Assembly: GCA_030817875.1 (NCBI GenBank) | Contig: JAUSZU010000001.1 | Coordinates: forward strand, 5,704,001 to 5,768,000 | DNA from: Flavobacterium sp. W4I14 | GTDB lineage: Bacteria; Bacteroidota; Bacteroidia; Sphingobacteriales; Sphingobacteriaceae | Direction: 5' to 3' | DNA length: 64,000 nt | Shown: in pieces, positions 1-9,786 of the stretch | Numbering within the stretch: the stretch's first letter is position 1 | Layout: every line of letters begins with the position of its first letter | The notes under the pieces: model-generated | The model's database searches: none | What the model saw: only the letters and a program-made list of their open reading frames with translations | Told to the model about the DNA's origin: nothing | Program-made: the position numbers and the translations under genes

Positions 1-321
1 TCTGTTGATCCACTTGATAAAGGTAGAATAAACGATTTTGCCGAACAGTTTAAGGCGAAAGTTGGGAAATGGGATTTTCTGACTGGCGATACCATTCAAA
101 CTTATCCGTTAATCAGAAAAGGCTTGTTACTTGATGTAGTGGCAGATGAAACGAAAGGGAAAGCTAATTTCATTTTTAGCAATAAAATAGTACTTATCGA
201 TAATCTACACCGTATACGCGGAATTTATGATGCTGATAATGCTGAAGCAAATGCCAGGTTGGAGGATGAAATAAAAGTACTTATTGCCGAGTATTTAAGG
301 AATGTTAAAGACGGCAGGTAA
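1..321 (+). CDS. SCO1/SenC-family copper chaperone, C-terminal part (cut by window edge)
   Basis: The frame is open from base 1 and ends with TAA at 319-321, leaving 106 C-terminal residues. It begins Ser-Val-Asp-Pro and has a Trp-Asp-Phe-Leu-Thr-Gly motif, then a Leu-Ile-Asp strand followed by Arg-Gly-Ile-Tyr-Asp, as in the second half of the thioredoxin fold of SCO proteins. SCO proteins deliver copper to the CuA site of cytochrome c oxidase in the periplasm. The CxxxC copper motif would lie upstream of the window and cannot be checked. The following DUF420 gene fits a cytochrome oxidase biogenesis cluster. The true start is outside the window. Confidence 0.8.
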   Translation, partial: SVDPLDKGRINDFAEQFKAKVGKWDFLTGDTIQTYPLIRKGLLLDVVADETKGKANFIFSNKIVLIDNLHRIRGIYDADNAEANARLEDEIKVLIAEYLRNVKDGR

Positions 322-407
322 TTGGTTAGCGGTTAGTGTTTGGACTTAGCGTTTAGACTCCGAAGTCGATACAAAGAATAATAATATAAAAGAGATTTAA
401 AAAACTC

Positions 408-950
408 ATGGAAAATAGCCCAATTGAGAAAAAGTATAATAAGTGGATCATTACCCTTTCTATTTTTATACCCGTAGCTGTAGCATTTTTATTTGTGGTA
501 AAGTTAAAGGATTTGGGAATAGATGCGCCAACTCTACCTTTTTTGCCTCCAATATATGCAACCATTAACGGAATTACGGCTGTACTGCTGATCGTTGCGG
601 TATGGGCCATTAAAAATGGTAAGATTAACTTGCACCAAAACCTGATGAAAACGGCTATAGGCTGCTCTTTGTTGTTCTTGGTCATGTACATTGCTTACCA
701 TATGACTACCCCATCTACCAAATTTGGCGGAGATGGTGCTATTAAGTATGCCTACTTCTTTATCTTGTTAACGCATATCCTATTATCGATAGCCATTATT
801 CCATTGGTTTTGGTAACTTATGTAAGGGCATTGGCCGAACGTTTCGATCGTCACAGAAAAATTGCAAGAATTACCTTCCCACTTTGGCTTTATGTAGCCA
901 TTACAGGCGTAGTGGTTTATTTGATGATTTCGCCATATTATCAGTATTAA
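408..950 (+). CDS. DUF420 family membrane protein
   Basis: A 180-residue protein with about five hydrophobic segments: near residues 14-32, 47-66, 78-96, 115-140 and 156-175. The layout matches DUF420 (CtaM/YozB-like) proteins, which in Bacteroidota and Bacillota sit beside cytochrome oxidase genes and, for CtaM, are needed for oxidase assembly. A conserved-type histidine (MYIAYHMTT) lies in the middle of the third segment and LLTHILLS in the fourth. It follows the SCO gene by 86 bp and is followed at once by a hairpin terminator, so it is probably the last gene of that cluster. The exact biochemical role is inferred from context. Confidence 0.8.
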   Translation: MENSPIEKKYNKWIITLSIFIPVAVAFLFVVKLKDLGIDAPTLPFLPPIYATINGITAVLLIVAVWAIKNGKINLHQNLMKTAIGCSLLFLVMYIAYHMTTPSTKFGGDGAIKYAYFFILLTHILLSIAIIPLVLVTYVRALAERFDRHRKIARITFPLWLYVAITGVVVYLMISPYYQY

Positions 951-980
951 AAGATTTTTATTCTAAACAAAATAGCAAGA

Positions 981-1008
981 GCCTTACTTAAAATGTAAGG
1001 CTTTTTTA
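981..1008 (+). terminator. Rho-independent terminator after DUF420 gene
   Basis: Inverted repeat GCCTTAC (981-987) / GTAAGGC (995-1001) with a 7-nt loop, followed by a run of T. It lies 30 bp after the DUF420 stop codon. Confidence 0.85.
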
Positions 1009-1098
1009 GTTATAGTCGTTTTTGCCGACTGAAGATATTTGTTTTAACCCAATTTTTTTTTCACTTTTATGTATATTACATCTCACAAAAAACACTTA

Positions 1099-1106
1099 TA
1101 AATTTG
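1099..1106 (+). promoter_or_regulatory. Putative -7 promoter element (TAAATTTG) of the ECF sigma gene
   Basis: Exact match to the Bacteroidota -7 consensus TAnnTTTG, 27 nt before the ATG of the sigma-factor gene. No clear TTTG -33 box is seen 19-20 bp upstream, so support rests on the -7 box and position only. Confidence 0.5.
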
Positions 1107-1133
1107 TAGGTGAGCAGGTAGATCGACTAATTT

Positions 1134-1733
1134 ATGGCGCCAGGAAGGATAGAAGATGAACGTAAGCTTATAGAAAAAATCGTGGAGGGGGATGAGCAGG
1201 CTTTTTCTGTTTTGTTCTTCAAATATCTCCCTGTACTCCAAATTTTTGCCACTAAGTTTACTAAATCTGATGATGCCGCCGAAGAAATTATTCAAGATTC
1301 ATTTTTAAGGGTTTGGCTAAATCGCGATAAATTAGCGGATGTGGCGAATGTGAAGGCTTATCTTTATAAATACGTTTCTAATGAATGTTTAAGCTACCTG
1401 CGTAAAAAATTAAAAGAAGATAGAGTTGTTGATGCATTTGTGGCCAAGCAAGAAAATAGCCATAACAATACCGCAGAAACTATTAATTTAAACGAAGTAA
1501 CAAAAATTATTGCTATTGCTGTCGAAAAATTACCTGATCAACGCAAAAATATATACCAATTGAGCAGACGTGATGGTAAAACTATACCTGAAATTGCAGA
1601 AATGCTCAATATCTCACCTAATACGGTTAAAAATGCCTTGGTAATTGCCCTTAAATCGATACGTATACACCTCGATCAACACGGGATTTTATTCTTTTTC
1701 CCAATAGTTTTCTTCTTTTTGAAAATAAAATAG
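1134..1733 (+). CDS. ECF RNA polymerase sigma factor, FecI-like (Bacteroidota expansion family)
   Basis: A 199-residue sigma-70 factor. Region 2 is around residues 20-85 (DDAAEEIIQDSFLRVW is typical of sigma-2). Region 4, around 130-180, carries the helix-turn-helix with KTIPEIAEMLNISPNTVKN. The protein ends in a hydrophobic tail rich in Phe and Ile, common in Bacteroidota FecI homologues. The gene directly precedes a FecR-like anti-sigma gene and a SusC gene that carries an STN signalling domain. This is the standard set for a surface-signalled uptake locus, where substrate binding at SusC releases this factor to transcribe susCD. Role inferred from family and gene order. Confidence 0.93.
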   Translation: MAPGRIEDERKLIEKIVEGDEQAFSVLFFKYLPVLQIFATKFTKSDDAAEEIIQDSFLRVWLNRDKLADVANVKAYLYKYVSNECLSYLRKKLKEDRVVDAFVAKQENSHNNTAETINLNEVTKIIAIAVEKLPDQRKNIYQLSRRDGKTIPEIAEMLNISPNTVKNALVIALKSIRIHLDQHGILFFFPIVFFFLKIK

Positions 1734-1794
1734 AAAAAATTGATATCCCGATAGTCCTAATTTTCTTTTGCTGCTTCTTAGTATCAGAATCTTT

Positions 1795-2955
1795 ATGGAA
1801 GAACGTATACATTATCTCTTACAACAATTTACAGCTAAGACCTTAAGTCAGGCCGAAAGGGAAGAACTTTTAGTTTTGGCAGAAAACAGCAGATCATTGC
1901 TTTCCGACGAAATCGTGAAAATGATTATCGCAGAAGAAGAACATGCGGTTAATGTTGTTGATGAAAAATGGAATCCAGTTCTAAATAAGATTCTAGCGGT
2001 AGACAAACCAATTCGATCGCCTAAGCGGATTTTAATGAAGCGCTTAAAATGGGCTGCCGCTGCAGTTGTTTTTATCGTGTTTTCGTTCACCGCTTACCTC
2101 TCTTTACAGAAAAAGAAAGAGCATGTTTTTGCGACTGACGTGGCACCGGGGAAAAACAAAGCTATTCTTACTTTGGCCGATGGAAAGAAAATTTCACTTT
2201 CAGATGCAATGAACGGCGATGTTGCCAAAGAAGCCGGTTTCTCTATCACCAAAACTGCTGATGGCCAATTGGTGTATAAGGTAGCTGGATCAGAAAATGT
2301 AAGTGATGAGAGATCAAATACGATCTCTACACCAAACGGTGGTGAGTGGCAAATCCAGTTGCCTGATGGCTCTAAAGTTTGGCTTAATGCAGCTTCTTCA
2401 ATTCAGTATTCGTTAAATATCGGAACAGCTAAACAGCGCTTGGTGAAATTAGATGGAGAGGCTTATTTTGAAGTAGCCAAAAATGCAACACATCCTTTTA
2501 TTGTGGAAACCGATAAGCAGTCTGTTGAGGTATTGGGTACGCATTTTAATATTAATAGCTATAAAGACGAACTGGTAACTAAAACTACTTTGCTTGAGGG
2601 AAGTGTACGTGTTTTACATAAAAGTACTAATGAAAGCGAAATCTTAAAGCCAGGAGAACAATCATTAGTATCTGTTTCTGGCATTGATGTAAAGGGAGTG
2701 GATGTAGATGAATCAATAGCATGGAAAAATGGGTACTTTATGTTCGACAATGAAAGACAGGAAAGTATTCTGCGTAAAGTGGCGCGTTGGTATAATGTTG
2801 AGGTGGAATACGCAGATGCAGATGCAAAAAATGTAATGTACTATGGAACGGTAAGCCGTTTTGAGAAAATATCGAAAGTATTAACAAAGCTGGAGCAAAC
2901 TGGCCAGGTCCGCTTTGATATTAAGGCCAATAAAATTATAGTTTATAAAGAATAG
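1795..2955 (+). CDS. FecR-family anti-sigma factor
   Basis: Start chosen at ATG 1795 (MEERIHYLLQQ), because the frame upstream to 1768 opens only with a TTG codon and reads into the intergenic region. The 386-residue protein has a cytoplasmic N-terminal domain of about 80 residues, one membrane segment (AAAAVVFIVFSFTAYLSL), a periplasmic FecR domain (TPNGGEWQIQLPDGSKVWLN, then LDGEAYFEV and FIVETDKQSVEVLGTHFNI), and a C-terminal DUF4974-like domain ending in IKANKIIVYKE. It would hold the preceding sigma factor inactive until the STN domain of the next gene signals through the periplasm. Confidence 0.93.
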   Translation: MEERIHYLLQQFTAKTLSQAEREELLVLAENSRSLLSDEIVKMIIAEEEHAVNVVDEKWNPVLNKILAVDKPIRSPKRILMKRLKWAAAAVVFIVFSFTAYLSLQKKKEHVFATDVAPGKNKAILTLADGKKISLSDAMNGDVAKEAGFSITKTADGQLVYKVAGSENVSDERSNTISTPNGGEWQIQLPDGSKVWLNAASSIQYSLNIGTAKQRLVKLDGEAYFEVAKNATHPFIVETDKQSVEVLGTHFNINSYKDELVTKTTLLEGSVRVLHKSTNESEILKPGEQSLVSVSGIDVKGVDVDESIAWKNGYFMFDNERQESILRKVARWYNVEVEYADADAKNVMYYGTVSRFEKISKVLTKLEQTGQVRFDIKANKIIVYKE

Positions 2956-3238
2956 AACCAGCAGACAGGGGCGTGACTAACCTTTGTCTTAAAATAAAAG
3001 ATCTTAAAATTAATCAACTAATTAACCTAATCAAACTATGAAGATACCTCGACAAAACATCTAGCCTTATCAAAGAACAAGGGTAACAAAAAAAGGAGTG
3101 CTACTAACACCCCTTCTGTTTATCTGTTCGTTCGTTCCGGTACACCGGAGCCGATTAATTAATTATTTCTTGGATTAACCGCGAAACGCTATTTGGCGTC
3201 TAAACTTAATTGCGCTTCGCACAAAAACAGACTAATAA
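2956..3238 (+). other. Leader region between fecR and susC
   Basis: 283 bp without a substantial gene. It contains an 8-codon ATG mini-ORF (3038-3064, MKIPRQNI then stop) and a perfect short inverted repeat TCCGG-TACA-CCGGA at 3136-3149 upstream of the susC ATG. The sigma-dependent promoter of susC is expected here, but no sequence consensus could be assigned. Confidence 0.4.
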
Positions 3239-6200
3239 ATGTACAAAATTTATATTAAAAATTTATGTACGCCTCCAGGCTACATACCTAAATTTTTACG
3301 AATGATGAAGTTAATTACGGTCATAATGCTTGCTTCGCTCGTGCAGGTTAGTGCAGCTTCATTTGGCCAGCTGGTTACGTTGAAAGAAAAAAACGTAACA
3401 TTCGAAAAGGTTTTTAGAGAGATCAGAAAACAATCTGGTTATGATGTTCTTTTATCGACCAATAAAATTAAAACCTCAACTACTTTAAATGTAGATTTTA
3501 ATAATTCTACGGTAGAAGAGGTAATGAATAAAATTGTTTCAGGTAGAGAGCTAATCTATACAGTGGAAGACAGGACTATTCTGATCAAATTAAAGGAAAA
3601 GTCAGTTTTTGATAAAGTATTAGGCTATTTTGTTGCTGTTAAAGTAACCGGAAAAGTTAAAGATAAAAATGGCGCAGTACTTCCAGGTGTAAGCGTAAGA
3701 GAAAAAGGGGTAGCAAATGCCGTATCCACAAGTGCTAGCGGAGATTATTCAATTTCTGTTAAAGAGGGAGCTACATTGGTATTTAGCTATATTGGCTATA
3801 AAACATTAGAGGTTGAAGTTGGTGGAAAAACAATCATAAATGTAAGTTTAGAAGAAGATGCTGCTCAACTTAAAGAAGTAAATGTAGTTTCAACTGGTTA
3901 TCAGGAATTAAATAAGAAATTATTTACCGGAGCCGCAACTTCTTTAAAAGCTTCTGATGTTAAAAGAGATGGTATAGCTGATGTGAGTAGGATGCTTGAA
4001 GGGCGCGTTGCTGGTGTATCAGTACAAAATGTTTCAGGCACTTTTGGTGCAGCTCCAAAAATCAGAGTACGTGGTGCAACATCAATTTCTGGTGATAATA
4101 AACCATTATGGGTTGTTGATGGTATCATCTTAGAAGATGTGGTTAATATTTCCAATGAACAGTTGTCAACAGGAGATCCATCAACTTTGGTAGGTTCATC
4201 TGTTGCCGGGTTGAACCCAGATGACATCGAAAGTTTCAATATTTTAAAAGATGCTGCTGCAACTGCTCAATATGGTGCGAGAGCAATGAACGGCGTTGTA
4301 ATTATTACTACGAAAAAAGGTAAGAACACCGATGGAAAACCATTAATTTCTTATACAGGGAATTTCTCTAGTTATATGAAACCATCATATGATAATTTCG
4401 ATATTCTTAACTCCGCAGACCAGATGAATGTTTATCTAGAAATGCAGAATAAGGGATGGTTAAATCATTCTAGTTCTTCTCGAAGCGCAAATGGTGGCGT
4501 TTTTACCAAGATGTATAACCAAATGTATAGTTATGATCCAGCCACTGGCACATATGCACTTAAAAATGATGCCCAAAGCCAAAAACAGTTCTTACAAAGG
4601 TATGCAGATAGCAATACTGATTGGTTCGATGTTCTGTTTAAGCAATCATTAATGCAAGAACATTCACTAAGTGTAGCAACAGGTACTGCTAAATCGAAAA
4701 TATATGCCTCAACAAGTTTTTTACAAGACAATGGATGGACTGTTGGAGATAATGTTAAAAGATTCACAGGTAATTTCAGGGGGAATTTTGATATCAGTGA
4801 TAAACTAACATTAGAATTGATCACTCAAGGGTCAATACGTGACCAAAAGGCTCCAGGTACATTAGGTAGGAATGGTAATCCGGTTTATGGAACATATGAT
4901 CGTGATTTTGACATTAATCCTTTTAGTTACGCATTAAATACTAGTCGTACTTTAACACCTTACGATGCCAATGGAAAACGTGAATTTTTTACTCAGAACT
5001 ATGCACCATTTAATATCCTGAACGAATTAGAAAATAATACTCTAGAATTGAATCTAATTGATTTTAAGGTGCAAGGGGGCTTAAAGTATAAAATTACAGA
5101 TAATATTAAATACTCTTTTGATGGTGCATACAGATATGCGAAAACGAGTCAGGAACATAAGATTACTGAGAATTCGAACATGGCCCAGGCTTACCGTGCA
5201 GGCATAAGTCCTAATGATGCTACAGTTAGAGGTAACAATAAATTCTTGTATAGCAATCCCGATGATCCGAATGCATTGCCTGTATCCGTGTTACCATACG
5301 GGGGTTTTTATAAAACAAATGACGATAATATTGTTAACTATTATGTACGTAACAGTTTAGAATACGATAAAACTTTTAACGAAGATCATTTATTTAACGT
5401 CTTTGCAGCTCAAGAACTGCGTTATATCGATCGTCAGAATAAAGTATTTGATGGTTACGGATATCAGTATGATAAAGGTGGAGTGCCATTTATTGATCCA
5501 AACATTGTCAAATCAAATGTTGAAGGTGGTTTTAACTATTATAGTATGAACTACCGTTACGAGCGTTACCTAAATTATTCGCTAAGAGCGGCCTACTCTT
5601 ATAAAGGTAAATACAGTTTTAATGCGACTGGCCGTTATGATGGTTCTAACTTATTGGGTGAATCTCCAACGGCAAGATGGTTACCAACATGGAACGTTTC
5701 AGGAGCTTGGAATATTGATACTGAAAATTTCATGCAAAGTGAAAGAATTAAAAATGTGGTTAACCGCGCAACTTTACGCGCAACTTATGGTTTGGTTGCC
5801 AGTATGGGATCTGCTACCAACTCTAGCTTAGTGCTAAGAAGTATGGCTACCCGCAGGCCTTATATTCCTGAAAAGGAAACTAAATTATATATTGATGGTT
5901 TAGAGAATTCTGAGTTGACTTTCGAGAAACTTAATGAATTAAACATTGGTTTAGATCTGGGCTTATTTAAAGACAGGTTAACATTAACGGTTGATGCCTA
6001 CAAAAGAAAAAGTTTTGATTTAATCGGAGCATTCAGAAATGGTGGTATTGGTGGTGAATCAGTTAAATTGGCTAATTACGCCGATATGAAATCAGAAGGT
6101 ATCGAAGCTTCATTAGGTGCCCGCGTTTTAAAAACAACTGATTTTAACTGGTCTACACAATTAATTTTTGGGTTCAATAAGAACAAAATTACAAACCTTA

Positions 6201-6922
6201 AAAATCAGCCATTAATATTTGATCTTATTGGAGCAGATGGTGGTGCACTAGAGGGTTATGCGCAAAGAGGTTTATTTTCTATTGATTTTCAGGGGTTAGA
6301 TCCTGTTAATGGTTCACCGAGATTTATCAATAATGAAGGTGTGTTAAGTGGTGATGTTTATCTTCAAAGCAATATTGTAAAATACCTGAAGTATGAAGGT
6401 CCTGTAGATCCAAAATATACCGGTGGTTTCTCGAATACATTTAAGTATAAAGATTTTACTTTGTCAACCCTTGTTACTTTTGCCGCAGGAAACAAGGTTC
6501 GTTTATCTCCAGCATTTAAAACAAGCTATACTGATTTGGATGCAATGCCTAAAGCATTTTTGAGCCGTTGGGAGATGCAGGGTGACGAGTTAAAAACAAA
6601 TGTACCTTCTATTTTAGATGCATTAGAAGCAATAGACTTTAGAAGTGTGTATGCTTATAATAATTATAACTATTCTACCGAAAGAGTTGCTGATGGAGGA
6701 TTTGTTAGAATGAAGCAAATAATATTAAGTTATAACATTCCTTCCAAGTATACAAAAAAGCTGGGCTTAACAAATTCTTCAATTAGTGCTGTGGGAAACA
6801 ATCTATTTTTAATCTATTCAGATAAAAAATTGAATGGGCAGGATCCAGAGTTTTTTGGATCAGGTGGTGTTGCATTACCAATTCCCCGTCAGTTCACATT
6901 GTCTTTAAAGGTAGGATTCTAA
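3239..6922 (+). CDS. SusC/RagA-family TonB-dependent outer membrane receptor with STN domain
   Basis: A 1227-residue TonB-dependent transporter. Order: long signal peptide ending near residue 43 (VSAASFGQ); STN signalling domain about 44-120 (NVTFEKVFREIRKQSGYDVLL); carboxypeptidase-D-like regulatory domain about 133-205 (VTGKVKDKNGAVLPGVSV); TonB-box region and plug with the SusC-type signatures VRGATSISGDNKPLWVVDG and ILKDAAATAQYGARAMNGVV; then a large beta-barrel ending in an aromatic C-terminal strand (TLSLKVGF). The STN domain pairs with the FecR protein encoded upstream. The SusD partner starts 11 bp downstream. Substrate is unknown. The peptidase-like lipoproteins that follow suggest a protein- or peptide-derived ligand rather than a glycan, which is inference. 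Confidence 0.95.
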   Translation: MYKIYIKNLCTPPGYIPKFLRMMKLITVIMLASLVQVSAASFGQLVTLKEKNVTFEKVFREIRKQSGYDVLLSTNKIKTSTTLNVDFNNSTVEEVMNKIVSGRELIYTVEDRTILIKLKEKSVFDKVLGYFVAVKVTGKVKDKNGAVLPGVSVREKGVANAVSTSASGDYSISVKEGATLVFSYIGYKTLEVEVGGKTIINVSLEEDAAQLKEVNVVSTGYQELNKKLFTGAATSLKASDVKRDGIADVSRMLEGRVAGVSVQNVSGTFGAAPKIRVRGATSISGDNKPLWVVDGIILEDVVNISNEQLSTGDPSTLVGSSVAGLNPDDIESFNILKDAAATAQYGARAMNGVVIITTKKGKNTDGKPLISYTGNFSSYMKPSYDNFDILNSADQMNVYLEMQNKGWLNHSSSSRSANGGVFTKMYNQMYSYDPATGTYALKNDAQSQKQFLQRYADSNTDWFDVLFKQSLMQEHSLSVATGTAKSKIYASTSFLQDNGWTVGDNVKRFTGNFRGNFDISDKLTLELITQGSIRDQKAPGTLGRNGNPVYGTYDRDFDINPFSYALNTSRTLTPYDANGKREFFTQNYAPFNILNELENNTLELNLIDFKVQGGLKYKITDNIKYSFDGAYRYAKTSQEHKITENSNMAQAYRAGISPNDATVRGNNKFLYSNPDDPNALPVSVLPYGGFYKTNDDNIVNYYVRNSLEYDKTFNEDHLFNVFAAQELRYIDRQNKVFDGYGYQYDKGGVPFIDPNIVKSNVEGGFNYYSMNYRYERYLNYSLRAAYSYKGKYSFNATGRYDGSNLLGESPTARWLPTWNVSGAWNIDTENFMQSERIKNVVNRATLRATYGLVASMGSATNSSLVLRSMATRRPYIPEKETKLYIDGLENSELTFEKLNELNIGLDLGLFKDRLTLTVDAYKRKSFDLIGAFRNGGIGGESVKLANYADMKSEGIEASLGARVLKTTDFNWSTQLIFGFNKNKITNLKNQPLIFDLIGADGGALEGYAQRGLFSIDFQGLDPVNGSPRFINNEGVLSGDVYLQSNIVKYLKYEGPVDPKYTGGFSNTFKYKDFTLSTLVTFAAGNKVRLSPAFKTSYTDLDAMPKAFLSRWEMQGDELKTNVPSILDALEAIDFRSVYAYNNYNYSTERVADGGFVRMKQIILSYNIPSKYTKKLGLTNSSISAVGNNLFLIYSDKKLNGQDPEFFGSGGVALPIPRQFTLSLKVGF

Positions 6923-6932
6923 ATAAAATATC

Positions 6933-8394
6933 ATGAAAAAAATATATATATCTATTGTTGTGCTATCCCTTATTTCTAATTTGGGATGCAAGAAAATTTT
7001 TAGAGCAAGCGCCAGATCAGCGGACTCAATTAAATTCTGTAGATAAGGTAGCCGAACTGCTAACTAGTGCCTATCCTGAAGGGAATTACATCGCTTTTAC
7101 CGAAACATCTTCAGATAATGTAGAAGATAAAGGTCCTGGCATTGGTGATGAAGACAGAGAGATTGTTTTTCCTTATATGTGGAAAGACAATGATAATTAC
7201 ACTGACGATACGCCAACAAATTATTGGAACGCTTGTTATACTGCAATTGCTGCGGCGAACTCGGCTTTGGAAGCTATTGACAAGGCACCTGATCAAACCG
7301 CTTACCTACCTTATAAAGGTGAAGCTTTAGTGGCTAGGGCTTATGCACATTTTATGTTAGTTACCCTTTTTGCTAAAACCTATGAAGCAGGCTCGCCTAA
7401 TGATTCTCCTGGGATTCCTTATGTTACCGAACCAGAGAAGGTTGTAATAGGTCAATATTCAAGAGGAACTGTCGCATCAGTTTACGCGAACATAGAGAAA
7501 GACTTATTAGCAGGTTTACCATTATTAAGAAATACAGCCTACAAGATCCCAAAATATCACTTTAATGTTTCTGCTGGAAATGCATTTGCAGCAAGGTTTT
7601 TCCTGTTCAAAAAAGAGTATGATAAAGTAATTCAGTATTCAAGTGCCGTATCGCCTAGCAATTCATTTGCAAATATCCTAAGGCCGTGGAACACCAGATA
7701 TAACTTGTATACACTTGATGAAATGTATTTATATTTTACACAGGCATCTGAACCTTCTACATTGTTACTGATAGAAACAGCTTCTTCATGGGCAAGAACA
7801 CGTACACCTCGCTATGGTTATGGACAGATCATTAATAATGAAGTTTTTACGGTTAATGTAACCGGTGCCCGTTGGTGTTACAAGTCGGCTTATTATGGCC
7901 AGCCACATTATAGCATGCTTAAATGGAATGAATATTTTGTTAAAACAAGTCAAAATGCAACTATTGGTGATCCATACACAATAGTACCTGTTCTTACTGC
8001 CGATGAAACGTTACTTAATCGTGCTGAAGCGTATGCCTCAACCGGACAAAATGCTTTGGCACTTCAAGATTTAAATACTTATGCGAGTACAAGGATTTTG
8101 AACTATAGTCCAACTACACATGCTGTAACCTTAGCTAAAATTGCTGCATATTATGGCATAGCTGATCCAAAAGCAGGTTTAATTGCAACTGTTTTAGATT
8201 TTAAGAAAAAAGAATTTACTCAAGAAGGGTTAAGGTGGTTTGATATACTGAGGTATAAATTGCCAGTTCAGCATAAAATTTTTGCAGTGAATGGTTCATT
8301 CGAAACCATAACCCTTACAGCTGATGATCCTCGTAAATTATTTCAAATTCCTTCACAAGTAACCCTATCTGGTATACAACAAAATCCAAGATAA
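6933..8394 (+). CDS. SusD/RagB-family lipoprotein, apparent frameshift in the signal-peptide region
   Basis: The natural start is ATG 6933, 11 bp after susC. It encodes a lipoprotein signal (MKKIYISIVVLSLISNLGCK). That frame runs into a stop about 37 codons in. The rest of the SusD protein (KFLEQAPDQRTQLNSVDKV onward, ~465 residues) is in the +1 frame and has no ATG of its own, only a TTG at 6955 that would give no signal peptide. Removing one A from the AAAA-TTTTT tract at 6993-7001 joins the two halves into GCKKFLEQAPDQ, a normal SusD lipobox junction. SusD_RagB features include PYKGEALVARAYAHFMLV (TPR-like helices) and EGLRWFDILRY near the C terminus. It would be the surface lid binding substrate for the SusC barrel. 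The shift may be a sequencing error or a real lesion. Confidence 0.85.
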
Positions 8395-8396
8395 TT

Positions 8397-9770
8397 ATGA
8401 AAAAGATATTAAAAAGTGGATTTGTCGCATTAGTGATGTTGACGGTCTTAGCATCTTGTAAAAAAGAGGGTACACTAAACGCAAATTTAGATGTAATTGA
8501 TCAGAATATAATTAAGGATAAAAATTCAACAGATATTTGGTTGGATCAGAACTTCTTAAACCCGTATAACATAGAAACGAAATATCGTTTTGATCGTTTT
8601 GAGCTTCCATCCGGAAAAAATATAACTCCACCGTCAGTTGATCAGGTAATCCCTGCAATGGAAATGGTACGCGATGTTTGGATTAAGCCCTTTGAAGCTG
8701 CTGGAGGAGCAGATTTTATTAAGAAAATTTCTCCTAAACAGTTCGTATTAGCAGGTAGCGCTGAATACAATAGTAATGGCTCAATCACTTTAGGAACAGC
8801 AGAAGGTGGACGGAAAATCGTATTATATGTGATCAATTCATTCGATAAAACCAATATAGCATCTGTTAAGCAGATGATTCAGGTGATACAACATGAGTAT
8901 ACACACATTCTAAATCAAACAGTCGATTTTTCACCAGAATATCAAACCGTATCCCGTGGCGGTTACGAAGCGAACTGGACCCAACGATCACTTGATGAAG
9001 CTTATTCTCTAGGTTTTATCACTCAATATGCCAGGGTATCTCCTTTAGAGGATTTTGCGGAACAATCATCAAACATGTTAATGATGGGCAGGGTTCAATA
9101 TAATGGTATTGTTGAAGGTATAGCAGCTAAATATCCTGATGCCAAAGTTAAATTAAAGAAAAAAGAGCAGTATGTGGTTGATTACTTTAAAACGGCTTTC
9201 AACATCGATTTTTACCAGTTACAAACTGAAGTACAAAAGGCATTGTTTAAGATTTCAGCCCCAGTATTACATAGAATGATTGGTTTAGGTGTTGGCTACA
9301 CAACATTAACAACTAATCCATCTGTAGAACCTAATCAATCTGCTGAGTTCCTTGCTACTTGGAATACTGCAAAAACCGCTGTTGCAGCAATTGGGGGAGC
9401 CGGAAGACAATTAAATAATATGCAGTTAATTTTTGGAGCGAATAATCTATTAACTGTCCGTTATAACTATACTAATGCTGCAGGAAGCGCACTTCAGGCA
9501 GATGCTGATTATACCATGGTAGTAAATGCCACAACAGGGATCGCAACAATTACATTAAACGCAACTCAACCAACAACGACAACTTATGGTAACATGAATA
9601 CCCTAAGACCCGGCGTTGCAGCAATTAATACATATTTAACTACAGGTCAATTTAGAATAAATTGGATCAACCAGATTATACCTGGAGAAATTGGTTTTGT
9701 TGGTTCACTAGGGGCGTTCTATAAATCAACAAATGCCAATTCATACTTTTATGGAACAATGGGGCATTAA
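8397..9770 (+). CDS. Substrate-import-associated zinc metallohydrolase lipoprotein (HExxH)
   Basis: 457 residues with lipoprotein signal MKKILKSGFVALVMLTVLASC followed by KKEG. A zincin motif HEYTH sits near residue 165 (QVIQHEYTHILNQTVDF), with a downstream glutamate-containing stretch (LDEAYSLGF) that could supply the third ligand. The architecture and position directly after susD match the family named substrate import-associated zinc metallohydrolase lipoprotein (LP_HExxH_w_tonB). ATG follows the susD stop by 2 bp, so it is co-transcribed. Likely acts at the outer membrane on peptide or protein substrate before or during import. Activity is inferred from the motif. Confidence 0.88.
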   Translation: MKKILKSGFVALVMLTVLASCKKEGTLNANLDVIDQNIIKDKNSTDIWLDQNFLNPYNIETKYRFDRFELPSGKNITPPSVDQVIPAMEMVRDVWIKPFEAAGGADFIKKISPKQFVLAGSAEYNSNGSITLGTAEGGRKIVLYVINSFDKTNIASVKQMIQVIQHEYTHILNQTVDFSPEYQTVSRGGYEANWTQRSLDEAYSLGFITQYARVSPLEDFAEQSSNMLMMGRVQYNGIVEGIAAKYPDAKVKLKKKEQYVVDYFKTAFNIDFYQLQTEVQKALFKISAPVLHRMIGLGVGYTTLTTNPSVEPNQSAEFLATWNTAKTAVAAIGGAGRQLNNMQLIFGANNLLTVRYNYTNAAGSALQADADYTMVVNATTGIATITLNATQPTTTTYGNMNTLRPGVAAINTYLTTGQFRINWINQIIPGEIGFVGSLGAFYKSTNANSYFYGTMGH

Positions 9771-9786
9771 CTAAAAAGAAATTAAC

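Noticed and set aside
353..691. 112-codon minus-strand frame over the DUF420 gene
   Set aside because: Lies antisense to a well-supported membrane protein gene. No start signals or family resemblance.
6933..7010. Programmed ribosomal frameshift in susD
   Set aside because: A +1 shift would be needed and the A4-T5 tract lacks a usual slippery heptamer, stop-codon context or pseudoknot. A sequencing error or mutation is more likely.
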